A stretch of DNA of 64,000 nucleotides, from the NCBI GenBank assembly GCA_964399625.1, contig CAYNSB010000002.1:1-64000 (forward strand), in the 5' to 3' direction. Shown piece by piece: positions 40,236-49,266 of this stretch (position 1 is its first letter; each line of letters starts with the position of its first letter). Both the position numbers and the translations under genes were made by a program. The notes beneath the pieces were generated by a model, which saw only the letters and a list, made by a program, of their open reading frames with translations, ran no database searches and had not been told where the DNA came from. This DNA comes from CAYNSB01 sp964399625. GTDB lineage: Bacteria; Planctomycetota; Phycisphaerae; Phycisphaerales; UBA1924.

Positions 40236-42848
40236 TTATGGGCAGCCAGCGCGGAACTTGGTGAGGAAGCACGAGAAGTCCGCGGCGGTGAGCGTGGGCG
40301 AGCCCGTGCTGCCATCGCAGTTGGCGTACGCGTCGCCCGCGCGGAACTTGTTGAGGAAGCAGGAGAAGTCCGACGCCGAGAGCAGCGGCGTGCCCGTGCT
40401 GCCGTCGCAGTTGGCGTAGCAGGTGTTGGTGGCGAAGAGCGCGTCGTAGGCGTCGAGGTCCGCCTGGTTGACGAAGAGGTCGCCCGTCACGTCGGCCGAG
40501 AGATCGACCTTCACGGCCTGGTTGATGTTGCTCCAGTCCGCGCTGCCGCCGGCCGCAGCGATCTGGGCGGCGATGTACGCGCGGTCCGCGGCGTCCACGG
40601 CGCCGTTGGCGCCGACGGGCGCGAAGCCCGGGGCGATGCCGCCCGAGCCCGTCAGGTCGAAGCGGCTCATGCCCGCGGCGTACGTCACGCCCGAGGGCAC
40701 CGTCGTGCCGAAGTAGTTGTTGCTGCCCGTCAGGGAGAGCCAGGCGTTGTCCACGGCCTCGAAGCCCTTCTTGCGATCGAGCTTGCCCGTCCCGGGATCG
40801 ATCGCCAGACCGTCCGCGAAGTAGCGGATGTCCGCGGCGGTGAAGTTCCCGTCGCCGTTGAAGTCGCCCAGGATCTCGATGCAGGCATCGGAGCCCGGCG
40901 CGCCGGCGATGGCGCCCGTGCCGTTGGGAGCGACCCACGCGGGCCCGCCGTTGCGGGACCAGTAGGCCTTGAGCATCTCGGTGACGTCGTTGAGGTCACG
41001 CACGCCGTCCCCGTTGAAGTCGCCCGCGATGCGGTTGCGGGTGGGCATGGTGGCGTTGTAGCCCAGCGCCGCGCCGCTCTGCCTGAGGTAGCTGCCGCCG
41101 CCCACGACGCCGTCGGTGTATGTCACGCCCGTGACGCGCGCCGGCGTTTGCCCGTCGAGCGTGCTGGCGCCGAAGGCGTTGGTCTGCGGGGCCTTGCCGA
41201 TCTGGGCGTAGTTGCCCGAGACGATCGCGCCCTGGAGCGTGGCGCTGTACTCGGGGTTGACCACGAGCTGCTCGGGGTTGGTGAAGGAGTTGCGGTACTG
41301 GCGGACGGGGTTGGGGATGAGGATCGTCGCCGCGAGCTCGCCGGGCATGCCCACGTTGTTCACATCGACGGGCACGGAGTTGAACGCCGCGATCGAGCGG
41401 GTGATGTTGTTGATGAAGCCCGCGGCCCATTTGTTCGCCATGCCGGGGTTCGTGTTGCCCGCGTCGGTGCCCATGGTCTGGGCGAGCGAGATCGCGTTGG
41501 CGGCGGCGCGGGGATCGCCGACCGTCGCGAAGATCGCCGGCCCGCCGATGGACCAGAGTGCCGCGTTGGTGCCCGGCACGTTGTTCGTCACGGAGTCGAA
41601 CGTGGGACGGGTGAACGCCGTGCCGCCCGCGAGGGTGCACTTGATGGCGACGTGGTCGTAGCGGAGGACGGTGGTGTTGGAGAGCCGCTCGGCGCCGGAG
41701 TAGCCGATGCCAAGGCGCGTGTTGCGAAGGGTGGTCTCCATGTCGCCCGAGCCGTTCTTATTGCTGGGGCGGTAGATCGCGCCGAGGAGGTTCTGGTTGC
41801 CCGAGCTGGGGATCTGCCCGCTGGCGCCGCCGACGTTCTCGCCCACGCCGTAGGAGGGGTCGAACCCGTTGGTGTTGCAGAAGGCGTTGCGCGTACCCGA
41901 GCCGACCTCGCGCGTGATGACCATGAGGTTCTCGCCGTTGGCGCGGCGGCCGGTCATGAAGAGGTGCTGGAGCTCGGTCTGCTCGAGCTGCTGCACGCCC
42001 GTGCCGTAGTTCGTGATCACGGCGATGGGGGCGAAGGCGATGGGCGTATCGAAGATGGTGTTGCAGTCGGGCGCGCCCACGTTGATGTTGCGCGAGCCGA
42101 TATCGACCAGGAGGTTGTTGTACCCCGTGGAGACGCCGTTGTTGTCCACCGCGAGGCGTGTGTTGACGCCGTACCCGCTGTTGCCGGGGTTGTTGCTGAA
42201 GCTGCCGTTGAAGACCCCGTTGCGGAGCACCCACGTGCTGGGCACATCGACGGGGGCGATGTCGTTGCGCCACCCGCCGCTGGCGGGCGAGCCCGAGACC
42301 GCCACGAGCGTGCTGAGGTTCGCGGCGACGGGCGAGGACGCGGGGTTGCTCTGGGTGTAGAGGGGGCCGGTCACGGGCGCGGCGCCCGAGAAGTCGTACA
42401 CGATCGTGCCGTTGTGGTAGAGCTTGGAGGCGAGGGTCTCGAGGATCGGGCCCGTGATGCCCGAGCCGGCGACGACCTTGGGCAGGTTGACGAGCCCCGC
42501 GGCGCCCGTGACGAACGTGCCGTCGTCGGTGCAGTTGTCGCCGAATCCGACGAGCTCGTTGTACCCCGCCACCGAACCCGAGAGCCGGTAGGTCAGGACG
42601 AACTTGTCGTTGGCGGTGTACGCGGTGGAGGACTTGGTCGGATTCAGTGACTCGATGCCCGTGCCCGCCTGGCCCGAGATGCCATCGGCATCGAGGTCGA
42701 TGAAGTCGTTGGTCGCCGCGGGCTTGTTGAGGAAGTTCTCCAGCAGCGTGGCGCCGGAGAGGTTGATCAGGACCGGGCTCTGGGCGTTCGCGCTGATCGC
42801 CAGTCCCGCCGCGGCCACGAGGGCCGCCATTTGCGTCGCGTTCTTCAT
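40236..42848 (-). CDS. secreted PstS-like binding protein with dockerin-like repeats and GC-type tail
   Basis: An 870-residue exported protein. A signal peptide (MAALVAAAGLAISANA) is followed by a domain reminiscent of phosphate-type periplasmic binding proteins (PAPIAVITNYGTGV-like segment, REVGSGTRNAF, AIYRPS, AAGFINNIT). Two dockerin/EF-hand-like motifs come next, at about 620 and 668 (GDFNGDGVRDLNDV, GDFNGDGNFTAADI). The C-terminus has two 30-residue Cys-containing repeats (YANCDGS...DFSCFL.KFRAG) ending in GCP, the type known as GC dockerin tails in Phycisphaerales. ATG 42848 has GGGAG 6 nt ahead; ATG 42854 overlaps that site. Possibly a surface phosphate scavenger; no Pst genes adjoin it. 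Confidence 0.85.
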   Translation of the reverse strand: MKNATQMAALVAAAGLAISANAQSPVLINLSGATLLENFLNKPAATNDFIDLDADGISGQAGTGIESLNPTKSSTAYTANDKFVLTYRLSGSVAGYNELVGFGDNCTDDGTFVTGAAGLVNLPKVVAGSGITGPILETLASKLYHNGTIVYDFSGAAPVTGPLYTQSNPASSPVAANLSTLVAVSGSPASGGWRNDIAPVDVPSTWVLRNGVFNGSFSNNPGNSGYGVNTRLAVDNNGVSTGYNNLLVDIGSRNINVGAPDCNTIFDTPIAFAPIAVITNYGTGVQQLEQTELQHLFMTGRRANGENLMVITREVGSGTRNAFCNTNGFDPSYGVGENVGGASGQIPSSGNQNLLGAIYRPSNKNGSGDMETTLRNTRLGIGYSGAERLSNTTVLRYDHVAIKCTLAGGTAFTRPTFDSVTNNVPGTNAALWSIGGPAIFATVGDPRAAANAISLAQTMGTDAGNTNPGMANKWAAGFINNITRSIAAFNSVPVDVNNVGMPGELAATILIPNPVRQYRNSFTNPEQLVVNPEYSATLQGAIVSGNYAQIGKAPQTNAFGASTLDGQTPARVTGVTYTDGVVGGGSYLRQSGAALGYNATMPTRNRIAGDFNGDGVRDLNDVTEMLKAYWSRNGGPAWVAPNGTGAIAGAPGSDACIEILGDFNGDGNFTAADIRYFADGLAIDPGTGKLDRKKGFEAVDNAWLSLTGSNNYFGTTVPSGVTYAAGMSRFDLTGSGGIAPGFAPVGANGAVDAADRAYIAAQIAAAGGSADWSNINQAVKVDLSADVTGDLFVNQADLDAYDALFATNTCYANCDGSTGTPLLSASDFSCFLNKFRAGDAYANCDGSTGSPTLTAADFSCFLTKFRAGCP
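40239..40418 (-). repeat. tandem 30-residue dockerin-like repeat (2 x 90 bp)
   Basis: Two in-frame 90-bp copies (40329-40418 and 40239-40328) encode YANCDGSTG followed by a short variable part, then SDFSCFLNKFRAG or ADFSCFLTKFRAG. The cysteine spacing is identical in both. It forms the C-terminus of the PstS-like protein. Confidence 0.8.
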
Positions 42849-43043
42849 GGTCATCTCCCTGTCGCTCGTTTGGTCCTTGCTCCGCGCCGGGGGCCAGGGC
42901 CCCGAGCGCCTCGCGGGGAGGGCGTGGACGGACCGATCGCGCCCCGTCGGCGACGGGGTCGTTTCGCGCTTGGTGCGCCGTCCGCGTTCCCTGCGAAAGC
43001 CGTCACCCGTTCGTTTCCGAGGCGGGCGCGGTGTGGAAAGGAC

Positions 43044-44099
43044 TCAGTCGGGCGTCTTGGTGCCGTTGGCGCCCCAGCCCGTCTTGATCTTGTTGTACCC
43101 CGTGATGCTGTAGAAGCGCTCGCCCCACAGGCGCTTGCGGATGCTGTCCTGCACGCTCATCTGCTCCACGTGCCCGTCGACGAAGCCCATCACCGCGGTG
43201 CCGCCGGTCTTCTTGTCGTTGCCGCCCGGGTGCGAGCGCCCGACCAGATTGAGCTGCGAGATGTTCGTCGCGGTGATCTGGAACGGGGCGATCTCCGCGG
43301 CGCCCACGATGTCCGTCGTTCTCGGGTAGTAGAACCGCGCCACGCCCGGCGTGTTCACCTCGGAGTACGGGTCCGCGCCGGAGGCGAGCGCGAAGAACGG
43401 CGTGAGCGCGCGGTGGCTCTTGCTGACCCACCCGCCGCTGCTGCCGTCGCCCAGCTCGTTCCAACTCTTGTTGAAGCCCCACTCGCTGACGAGGATGGTC
43501 TTGGCCCCCCCGCCCGGCTCGCCGTCCACGATCGATGGATTCACGAACTGGTTCTGGCGCTGCTCGGTCGAGCTGAACTTGTTGCGCGGGAAGATCGCGC
43601 CGTTGCCGGCGAAGCCGATCCGCTTGACCTGGCGATCGAGCGGCTGGTCCGCGCCGGCGCGCCCGCCCGTCGCGTTGACCTGCCCGTCCTCCCAGTCGTC
43701 GGTGTTGCGCCCGGGGTTGGTCGCCGGGGCGCCGCCGCGCGGGACGGCGGGGTTCTGGAACCCTTCCGCGGTCGTGTTCCCGCTGTCGTACAGGTACTGC
43801 GTCCAGTGGAGGTAGCCGTTGGCCGGGACGGGGTTCTCCTCGAGCTGGTCCTTGAGCCTCCACGTGGTGCCCTCGGGAGAGTCCGGGTAGAGGTACGACG
43901 CGGGGAAGAACTTCTCGTTGACGGTGTAGATCGTCACGCCCTGCACGACCGAGCGCGCGTTCGCCGCGGCCTTGAGCGCCCGCGCCGAGGCCCGCGCGCC
44001 CGCGAGCGAGGGAAGAAGGATGCCGATCAGGATCGCGATGATCGCGATCACCACCAGCAACTCGATCAGCGTGAACCCGGCACGAGTGGGCTTCGTCAT
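43044..44099 (-). CDS. prepilin-type N-terminal cleavage/methylation domain protein
   Basis: A 351-residue pseudopilin-like exported protein. MTKPTRAG is followed by FTLIELLVVIAIIAILIG: cleavage is expected after Gly8, with Phe9 methylated and Glu13 conserved. The rest is a globular domain ending with the planctomycete-type GFVDGHVEQM segment (a D-G-H-V motif seen in related large pilin-like families). Such proteins occur in many copies in planctomycetes and may be minor pilins or secretion pseudopilins. AAGGAG precedes the ATG by about 9 nt. It is upstream of the PstS-like gene on the same strand, with 195 bases between that contain a weak hairpin at 42942-42958. Confidence 0.9.
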   Translation of the reverse strand: MTKPTRAGFTLIELLVVIAIIAILIGILLPSLAGARASARALKAAANARSVVQGVTIYTVNEKFFPASYLYPDSPEGTTWRLKDQLEENPVPANGYLHWTQYLYDSGNTTAEGFQNPAVPRGGAPATNPGRNTDDWEDGQVNATGGRAGADQPLDRQVKRIGFAGNGAIFPRNKFSSTEQRQNQFVNPSIVDGEPGGGAKTILVSEWGFNKSWNELGDGSSGGWVSKSHRALTPFFALASGADPYSEVNTPGVARFYYPRTTDIVGAAEIAPFQITATNISQLNLVGRSHPGGNDKKTGGTAVMGFVDGHVEQMSVQDSIRKRLWGERFYSITGYNKIKTGWGANGTKTPD

Positions 44100-44353
44100 C
44101 GACCTGCGCTCCTTGCTGCGACGCGGCAACTCCTCGAGCCGCACACGCGGGCAATGATCTTGATGGAGCGCGCCGATTGCTATCGATGACGCGCTAAGTG
44201 CTCGTGAAAGAACCTTCGCGCACCGATCGGAGCCTGCTCGCGCCAACGCGGCGCGAAGATCTCGGGCCCCGCTTCTTCACACGGCGCACACGCTTCCTTC
44301 GCGCCCGGTTCGGAGCGGGTCCGGGCTCTTGCGCGCCGGGCGCGTCCCCTCCG

Positions 44354-44359
44354 TACACT
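44354..44359 (+). promoter_or_regulatory. putative -10 element (TACACT) of the ABC permease, leaderless type
   Basis: TACACT ends 8 nt before ATG 44368; the space ACCACCC has no Shine-Dalgarno. Confidence 0.35.
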
Positions 44360-44367
44360 CACCACCC

Positions 44368-46083
44368 ATGCCACGCGCCTCGCGAACCTGGCACGCGATC
44401 CTGCTCTGGGGCGTCGTCGCGCTCCTGACGCTCACGCTCCTCTACCCCATCGCGCTGACCATCCGCGGCGGGTTCGCCGACGACATCGCCACCGGCCGCG
44501 GGTTCACGCTCCGCCATCTCGCGCTCGTCTTCCAGGACCCGGTCATCCGCGGCTCGCTGCTGAACTCGGCGCGCCTGGCGTTCCTGACCACCACGCTGGC
44601 GATCTGCATCGCGCTGCCGCTGGCGATCCTCTCGGCCCGCTTCCGCTATCCGCTCAAGGGTCTGTGGAACGCCGTCGTGCTCGTGCCGCTGATCCTGCCC
44701 CCGTTCGTGGGCGCGATCGGCGCCCGCGCGATCCTCGGACGCTCCGGCGCGCTCAACGCGCTGCTGGGCACGGACTGGGACATCCTCGGCTCGGCCAAGC
44801 TCCTGGGCGTCGTGTGCGTGCAGGCGCTCTCGCTCTATCCGATCATCTACCTCAACGCGACCGCGTCGCTGGCCAACCTGGACCCCGCGCTCGACGAGGC
44901 CGCGGAGAACCTGGGCGCGGGCGGGTGGCGGCGCCTCTTCCGCGTCACGCTGCCGCTGGTGCGACCGGGCATTTTCGCGGGCGCGACGATCGTCTTCATC
45001 TGGAGCTTCACGGAACTCGGCACGCCGCTGATGTTCGACTACTACAACGTCACGCCCGTGAAGATCTTCTACGGGCTCAAGGAGGTCGAGAACTCCGCCC
45101 AGCCCTATGCGCTCACCGTCGTGCTGCTCGTCGCGGCCCTCTCGATGTACGCGCTGGGCAAGCTCGTCTTTGGCGGCAAGGCGTACGCGATGTACAGCAA
45201 GGCGTCGCGCGCCGGGGGCGAGAAGCCGCTCAGCGGGCTCGCGGGCTGGCTCACCGCGGGCGCCTTCGGGCTGGTGACGTTCCTCGCGGTGCTGCCGCAC
45301 CTGGGCGTGGTGCTGACCGCGATCTCCACGCCCGGCAGCTGGTACCACTCCGTGCTTCCCCGCGCGTTCACGCAGGACCACTTCAAGCAGGCGCTCACCG
45401 CGTCCGATGCGTTCGGCGCGATCGTCAATTCCATCGGGTACGCCAGCGCCGCGATGGTGGTGAACATCCTGCTGGGCGTGCTCATCGCGTACCTGATCGT
45501 CCGCACGCGCGTGCGCGGGCGGGCACTGCTCGATGCGCTGTGCATGCTGCCGCTGGCCGTGCCCGGGCTCGTGCTCGCGTTCGGGTACGTCGCGATGAGC
45601 CAGCGCTGGCCCATGGGCAAGACGGGCCCGCTGGGCGACCTGATCCTGGGCGTCTCACCCAACCCGGTGCCGCTACTGGTCATCTCGTACGCGGTGCGCC
45701 GACTGCCCTACATCGTGCGCTCGACGGTCGCGGGGCTGGAGCAGACCTCGGGCGAGCTCGAGGAGGCCGCGGTGAACCTGGGCGCGTCGCGCGTGCTGGC
45801 GGTCCGGCGTGTGATCGTCCCGCTGATCATGGCGAACCTGATCGCCGGCGGGCTGCTCGTGTTCGCGTTCTCCATGCTAGAGGTGAGCGACTCGCTGATC
45901 CTCGCCCAGCAGCAGCAGCACTACCCGATCACGCGTGCGATCTTCTCGTTCTCGGAGCGCCTGGGCGACGGGCCCAACATCGCCAGCGCCCTGGGCGTGT
46001 GGGGCATGGCCCTGCTCACGGTCACGCTGGTGGGCGCGTCGGTGCTGCTGGGCAAGAAGCTCGGGTCGATCTTCAGGGTGTGA
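44368..46083 (+). CDS. iron-type ABC transporter permease (FbpB/AfuB-like, fused halves)
   Basis: Integral membrane component of a ferric-iron-type importer, 571 residues with about 12 TM segments in two homologous halves. Each half has an EAA loop: EAAENLGAGGWRRLFRVTLP (about 185-205) and EAAVNLGASRVLAVRRVIVP (about 475-495). FTELGTPLMFDYY and MLEVSDSLILAQQ are typical of FbpB-type permeases. No ATPase or binding-protein gene is adjacent, so the other components must be elsewhere. ATG 44368 has TACACT 8 nt upstream. The permease could also move other metals or small anions; iron is the family-based guess. Confidence 0.9.
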   Translation: MPRASRTWHAILLWGVVALLTLTLLYPIALTIRGGFADDIATGRGFTLRHLALVFQDPVIRGSLLNSARLAFLTTTLAICIALPLAILSARFRYPLKGLWNAVVLVPLILPPFVGAIGARAILGRSGALNALLGTDWDILGSAKLLGVVCVQALSLYPIIYLNATASLANLDPALDEAAENLGAGGWRRLFRVTLPLVRPGIFAGATIVFIWSFTELGTPLMFDYYNVTPVKIFYGLKEVENSAQPYALTVVLLVAALSMYALGKLVFGGKAYAMYSKASRAGGEKPLSGLAGWLTAGAFGLVTFLAVLPHLGVVLTAISTPGSWYHSVLPRAFTQDHFKQALTASDAFGAIVNSIGYASAAMVVNILLGVLIAYLIVRTRVRGRALLDALCMLPLAVPGLVLAFGYVAMSQRWPMGKTGPLGDLILGVSPNPVPLLVISYAVRRLPYIVRSTVAGLEQTSGELEEAAVNLGASRVLAVRRVIVPLIMANLIAGGLLVFAFSMLEVSDSLILAQQQQHYPITRAIFSFSERLGDGPNIASALGVWGMALLTVTLVGASVLLGKKLGSIFRV

Positions 46084-46177
46084 GGCGCTCGCGCAGAGCC
46101 GCGATGCCGGGCCGAGCACCCCTCCCGTCCGGGTCGGGGTTACGATCCGCACTCACCAATCCCCCGGAGCAAGGCCC

Positions 46178-46987
46178 ATGTCCGACGCCTGGTTCGTCGA
46201 TGAGCGCGTGAACATCCTCCGGGGCTCGCAGGCCCAGGACGCGATCCGCGCGCGCTCGGACCTCCGCTACCTGACCGAGGGCGAGGGCATCGTCCGCGTG
46301 CCCGCCGAACGCTGGACGATCGCGCAGACCTTCGAGCGCACGGGGTGGATGGAGAAGTGGCGCGGGCTCTCGGACGACCGCAACATCGACCACGCGCGGG
46401 AGTTCAACGGGTACCGCTCGCTCGCGGGGCGGCGCTTCGCGCACGCGATCGAGCTCGGGTGCGGACCGTTCACCAACCTCCGCGTCATCGCCGAAGTCGC
46501 GCCCCTCGAGCGCGTCAGCCTGCTCGATCCGCTCATCGAGTCGTACCTCACGCTGCCCACGTGCCGGTACAACCGCCAGGTCCTGGTGTCGCACTCGGGG
46601 CGTCAGCGCATCGCGGTGGGCGAGCTCTTCGCCGGCCCGATCGAGGACACGCCCCTGGACGGGCGCTCGTACGACCTGGTCGCGATGCTCAACGTCATCG
46701 AGCACTGCTACGACGTGGGCAAGATCTTCGACAAGATCCTCTCGATCACCAGGCCCGGCAGCGTGCTCGTCTTCCAGGACTACACCTACGACGTGGAGAA
46801 GTCCCGGCGCGTGCTCGCCGAGGAGTACTACGAGGCCGGGCACCCGCTGATGGTCGGCCCGGGCGTGCTCCATCGGTTCATGAGCGAGCACTTCGAGATG
46901 CTCTACTACAGCAAGGTCCCGGAGAAGCCGCAGGAGGTCGCCTGCCCGCGCGAGGCCGCGGTCTACTTCATCGGCGTGCGCCGCTGA
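46178..46987 (+). CDS. class I SAM-dependent methyltransferase
   Basis: A 269-residue methyltransferase-like protein. The SAM-binding motif AIELGCGPFTNLRVIAEVAP and the post-motif MLNVIEHCYDVGKIFDKILS, SITRPGSVLVFQDYTYDV are clear. Substrate unknown; the fold and the adjacent glycosyltransferase-like gene suggest modification of a surface glycan or lipid. ATG 46178 has GGAG about 9 nt ahead, and TACGAT (46141) could be the -10 with a leader of about 25-30 nt. Its last 20 bases overlap the 3' end of the convergent GT-like gene. Confidence 0.85.
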   Translation: MSDAWFVDERVNILRGSQAQDAIRARSDLRYLTEGEGIVRVPAERWTIAQTFERTGWMEKWRGLSDDRNIDHAREFNGYRSLAGRRFAHAIELGCGPFTNLRVIAEVAPLERVSLLDPLIESYLTLPTCRYNRQVLVSHSGRQRIAVGELFAGPIEDTPLDGRSYDLVAMLNVIEHCYDVGKIFDKILSITRPGSVLVFQDYTYDVEKSRRVLAEEYYEAGHPLMVGPGVLHRFMSEHFEMLYYSKVPEKPQEVACPREAAVYFIGVRR

Positions 46988-48095
46988 ACGCGCGGACCCG
47001 ATCGACCACGCCCCGCCACAGGTCCAGCACGCGCGCCCGACGGACCTTGCCATGGTCGAGCATCGCGTGGCTGGTCGCGCGCAGGTCCTCGTCGCTCGCG
47101 CCCGCGAGCTGATCGCGCAGGTCCGCCATGCTCGAGAAGTACCGCAGGTGGGGCATCCACTCGCGGTCATAGAAGTCCGCCAGCGGCAGCCAGCGCGCCA
47201 GCACCTCGAGGCTGTCGTACCTGTTCGGGTCGTCCTCGCCCGTTCCCACGCTCGAGCCCGGGGGCAGCCCCAGCGTCTGGTTCCACGTCACCTCACCCAG
47301 CACCTGGGCGGGAGCCGCTTGGCGCATGGCGAGCATGAACGCCTCGCTGGGGAACCACATGGGCAGCCCCTGCGCGTAATGCTCAAAGATGGACATCGTC
47401 GAGATGTTGTACGGCACGCCCACGAGCCCGCGGAACGCGACCAGGTCCGCCCACTTGTACCCCTGCGGGAGCGCCCCATCCTTGAGCACCAGGCTCGGGA
47501 TCGACACGCCCGACAACGCCGGGGGCAACGCGCGCACACGCGAGTACCACAGGAACCACGGCTTGGTCGGCGCGTACCGCACGCCGGTGTACTCGCACAG
47601 GCTGGGCACGTGGGTCCATGGGCGACGCGTGAAGTGCTCGGCGTACTTGGCGTCGTAGCGGCTGTTGGCCAGCGCGATGATCCGCCCCGCGTCGATCCCC
47701 GCCCGCAGGTGGTCGTCGAACGCGCGCCACAGCTCCGGGCGGTGCGAGAACGGCACCTCGTACCGGATCGGCGCCTGGATGATCACCGGCTTCTCGAACC
47801 GCTCAAAGAGCAGCGCGAAGCTCGGCGGATACGTCACGATGAACCCGTCGTACCCGGACAGCTCGTCCTTGTACCGCTCGTAGAACGCGTCGCACATGCG
47901 ACGATCGAGCGATCGCCAGTTCTGCGCCGAGACCACGTCCACCTTTGACGGCGGGCGCTCGAACACCCAGTTGTGCCCGGACAGACTCCAGGACGTGACC
48001 CGATGCCCCAGCTCCTCCAGGATCGCGCGCACGTCCGCGATCACGGAGATGTGCAGGTCGAGGTTGAAGAAATGGAGCGGGCGCGAGGGGTCCAC
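46968..48095 (-). CDS. glycosyltransferase-like protein, GT-B-type fold suspected
   Basis: A 375-residue soluble protein of planctomycete hypothetical type. Repeated Rossmann-like stretches (HFFNLDLHISVIADVRAILE, YDGFIVTYPPSFALLFERF, ANSRYDAKYAEHF) and acid-rich downstream segments (NISTMSIFEHYAQGLPMWFP, resembling the donor-binding E-x7-E region) suggest a GT-B glycosyltransferase, but no family-specific motif is decisive. The start is chosen as GTG 48095 because TAGAGT ends 7 nt before it and there is no Shine-Dalgarno; GTG 48104 is overlapped by that hexamer. It overlaps the convergent methyltransferase gene by 20 bases. Confidence 0.62.
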   Translation of the reverse strand: MDPSRPLHFFNLDLHISVIADVRAILEELGHRVTSWSLSGHNWVFERPPSKVDVVSAQNWRSLDRRMCDAFYERYKDELSGYDGFIVTYPPSFALLFERFEKPVIIQAPIRYEVPFSHRPELWRAFDDHLRAGIDAGRIIALANSRYDAKYAEHFTRRPWTHVPSLCEYTGVRYAPTKPWFLWYSRVRALPPALSGVSIPSLVLKDGALPQGYKWADLVAFRGLVGVPYNISTMSIFEHYAQGLPMWFPSEAFMLAMRQAAPAQVLGEVTWNQTLGLPPGSSVGTGEDDPNRYDSLEVLARWLPLADFYDREWMPHLRYFSSMADLRDQLAGASDEDLRATSHAMLDHGKVRRARVLDLWRGVVDRVRAFSGARR

Positions 48096-48102
48096 GCGGG
48101 GC

Positions 48103-48108
48103 ACTCTA
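48103..48108 (-). promoter_or_regulatory. putative -10 element (TAGAGT), leaderless type
   Basis: Minus-strand TAGAGT ends 7 nt before GTG 48095 and overlaps the alternative GTG at 48104, which decides the start of the GT-like gene. Confidence 0.35.
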
Positions 48109-48122
48109 CCGGGGCGGGGGCC

Positions 48123-48998
48123 TCACCGCTTGACCGCGATGAGGTCGAAGAGCGGCGGGAGGAACATGAAGGCGTCGGGATTGCCCGAGGCCTCGTCCCA
48201 CGCCGCCTCGAACGCCTTGGCGTCCTCGCGCGTCAGGTACCCCATCTCGACCAGCTTGGGCACGAAGTTGCGGAAGAACGTGTCGGGCCACGCCCAGATC
48301 GTCGAGCCCATGTTCGCCGCGGGCGGACGCGCCAGGCGGTCGTGAACCGCCAGGTGCTTGACCTCGAGCCCGTGGGCCCGGCACAGCGCGGGCAGTCGGG
48401 CCATGATGTCCGGATCGCCTCCGCGGGCGCGCCACGACTCCCCCACCGCCTTGATGACGCGGGTGAACGCCGCCTGGCGCGGCGCCAGCGACATCGCCTC
48501 GTAGTTGAAGTAATCCTGCACCGCCAGGCGCCCGCCGGGGCGCAGCAGGCGGGCGATCCCGGCGATCACCGACTCCGGGTCCTTCACGAAGCACAGGACC
48601 CAGCGCGAGTACGCCAGGTCGAACGAGTCGTGGTCGTCGGCGAAGACCTCCGGGAGATTCTGGACATCGCCCAGGCAGCGCTCGACGTTGGTGAAGTGCC
48701 GTCCTTGCACACGCTCGTGCAGCTGCTTCAGGAACAGCGGGGACTCGTCCACGCCGACGACGCGCCCGCGCGGGCCGACGATTTCCGCCAGGTCCATCGT
48801 CGCGTGACCGGGCCCGCACCCGACATCCAGCACGTGATGCCCGGGCGCGATCGTCGCGCGCTCCCACAGGCTGTGGGCCGCGGCCGACCACAGGCGATGC
48901 TGCTGCCCGAGGCGATCCGTCTCGCTCTGGTCCGTGCCCAGCACGTACTCGGGGGCGTTGCCCTTGCTGGGGCGGCGTGTTGGTGTGGAGGTGCTCAT
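48123..48998 (-). CDS. UbiE/ArsM-like SAM-dependent methyltransferase
   Basis: A 291-residue methyltransferase. Motif I is VLDVGCGPGHATMDLAEIVG, motif II VVGVDESPLFLKQL, and post-motif RWVLCFVKDPESVIAGIARL with LLRPGGRLAVQDYF. The N-terminal segment YVLGTDQSETDRLGQQHRLW is a family marker for a group of UbiE-like enzymes. Small-molecule O- or C-methylation is likely; substrate unknown. Start ATG 48998. TATCCT lies about 28 nt upstream as a possible -10. It is 18 bases upstream of the GT-like gene's promoter. Confidence 0.87.
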   Translation of the reverse strand: MSTSTPTRRPSKGNAPEYVLGTDQSETDRLGQQHRLWSAAAHSLWERATIAPGHHVLDVGCGPGHATMDLAEIVGPRGRVVGVDESPLFLKQLHERVQGRHFTNVERCLGDVQNLPEVFADDHDSFDLAYSRWVLCFVKDPESVIAGIARLLRPGGRLAVQDYFNYEAMSLAPRQAAFTRVIKAVGESWRARGGDPDIMARLPALCRAHGLEVKHLAVHDRLARPPAANMGSTIWAWPDTFFRNFVPKLVEMGYLTREDAKAFEAAWDEASGNPDAFMFLPPLFDLIAVKR

Positions 48999-49255
48999 GG
49001 TGGCGAGTGGGGTCCGCGTGGGGATGAGGATAGGTTGCAACGGGTTCGACGCACGGCGCGGATCTTTGATTCGGGCAAGGGGCGTCAGCCCCCCGCCCCC
49101 GCTCGGGCCCGGTGGAGCACTATCGGCACGGGCGGCCCGCGTGTTTGCGCGTTCCTCCCGGGCCCATGCCCTCGGCCGAGCCCGATGACGGGTGGGGGCC
49201 CCTCTCCATCCGAGGCGGGCTACGACGGGACGAGGGAGCACGGATTTTGGGGCCT

Positions 49256-49261
49256 TACGAT
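49256..49261 (+). promoter_or_regulatory. putative -10 element (TACGAT) of proA, leaderless type
   Basis: TACGAT ends 5 nt before ATG 49267; no Shine-Dalgarno. Same hexamer and distance as for dus and queC. Confidence 0.4.
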
Positions 49262-49266
49262 GGCCC

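Noticed and set aside
39903..42650. Very long plus-strand open frame of 915 codons
   Set aside because: It is antisense to the PstS-like/dockerin gene, has no domain or start signal, and its composition (Arg/Val/Gly/Asp-rich) is the usual shadow in GC-rich DNA.
42942..42958. Hairpin CCCCGTC/GACGGGG as terminator for the prepilin-like gene
   Set aside because: The stem is only 7 bp with a 3-base loop and no T-run on the coding strand; a convincing terminator was found only at 40173-40199.
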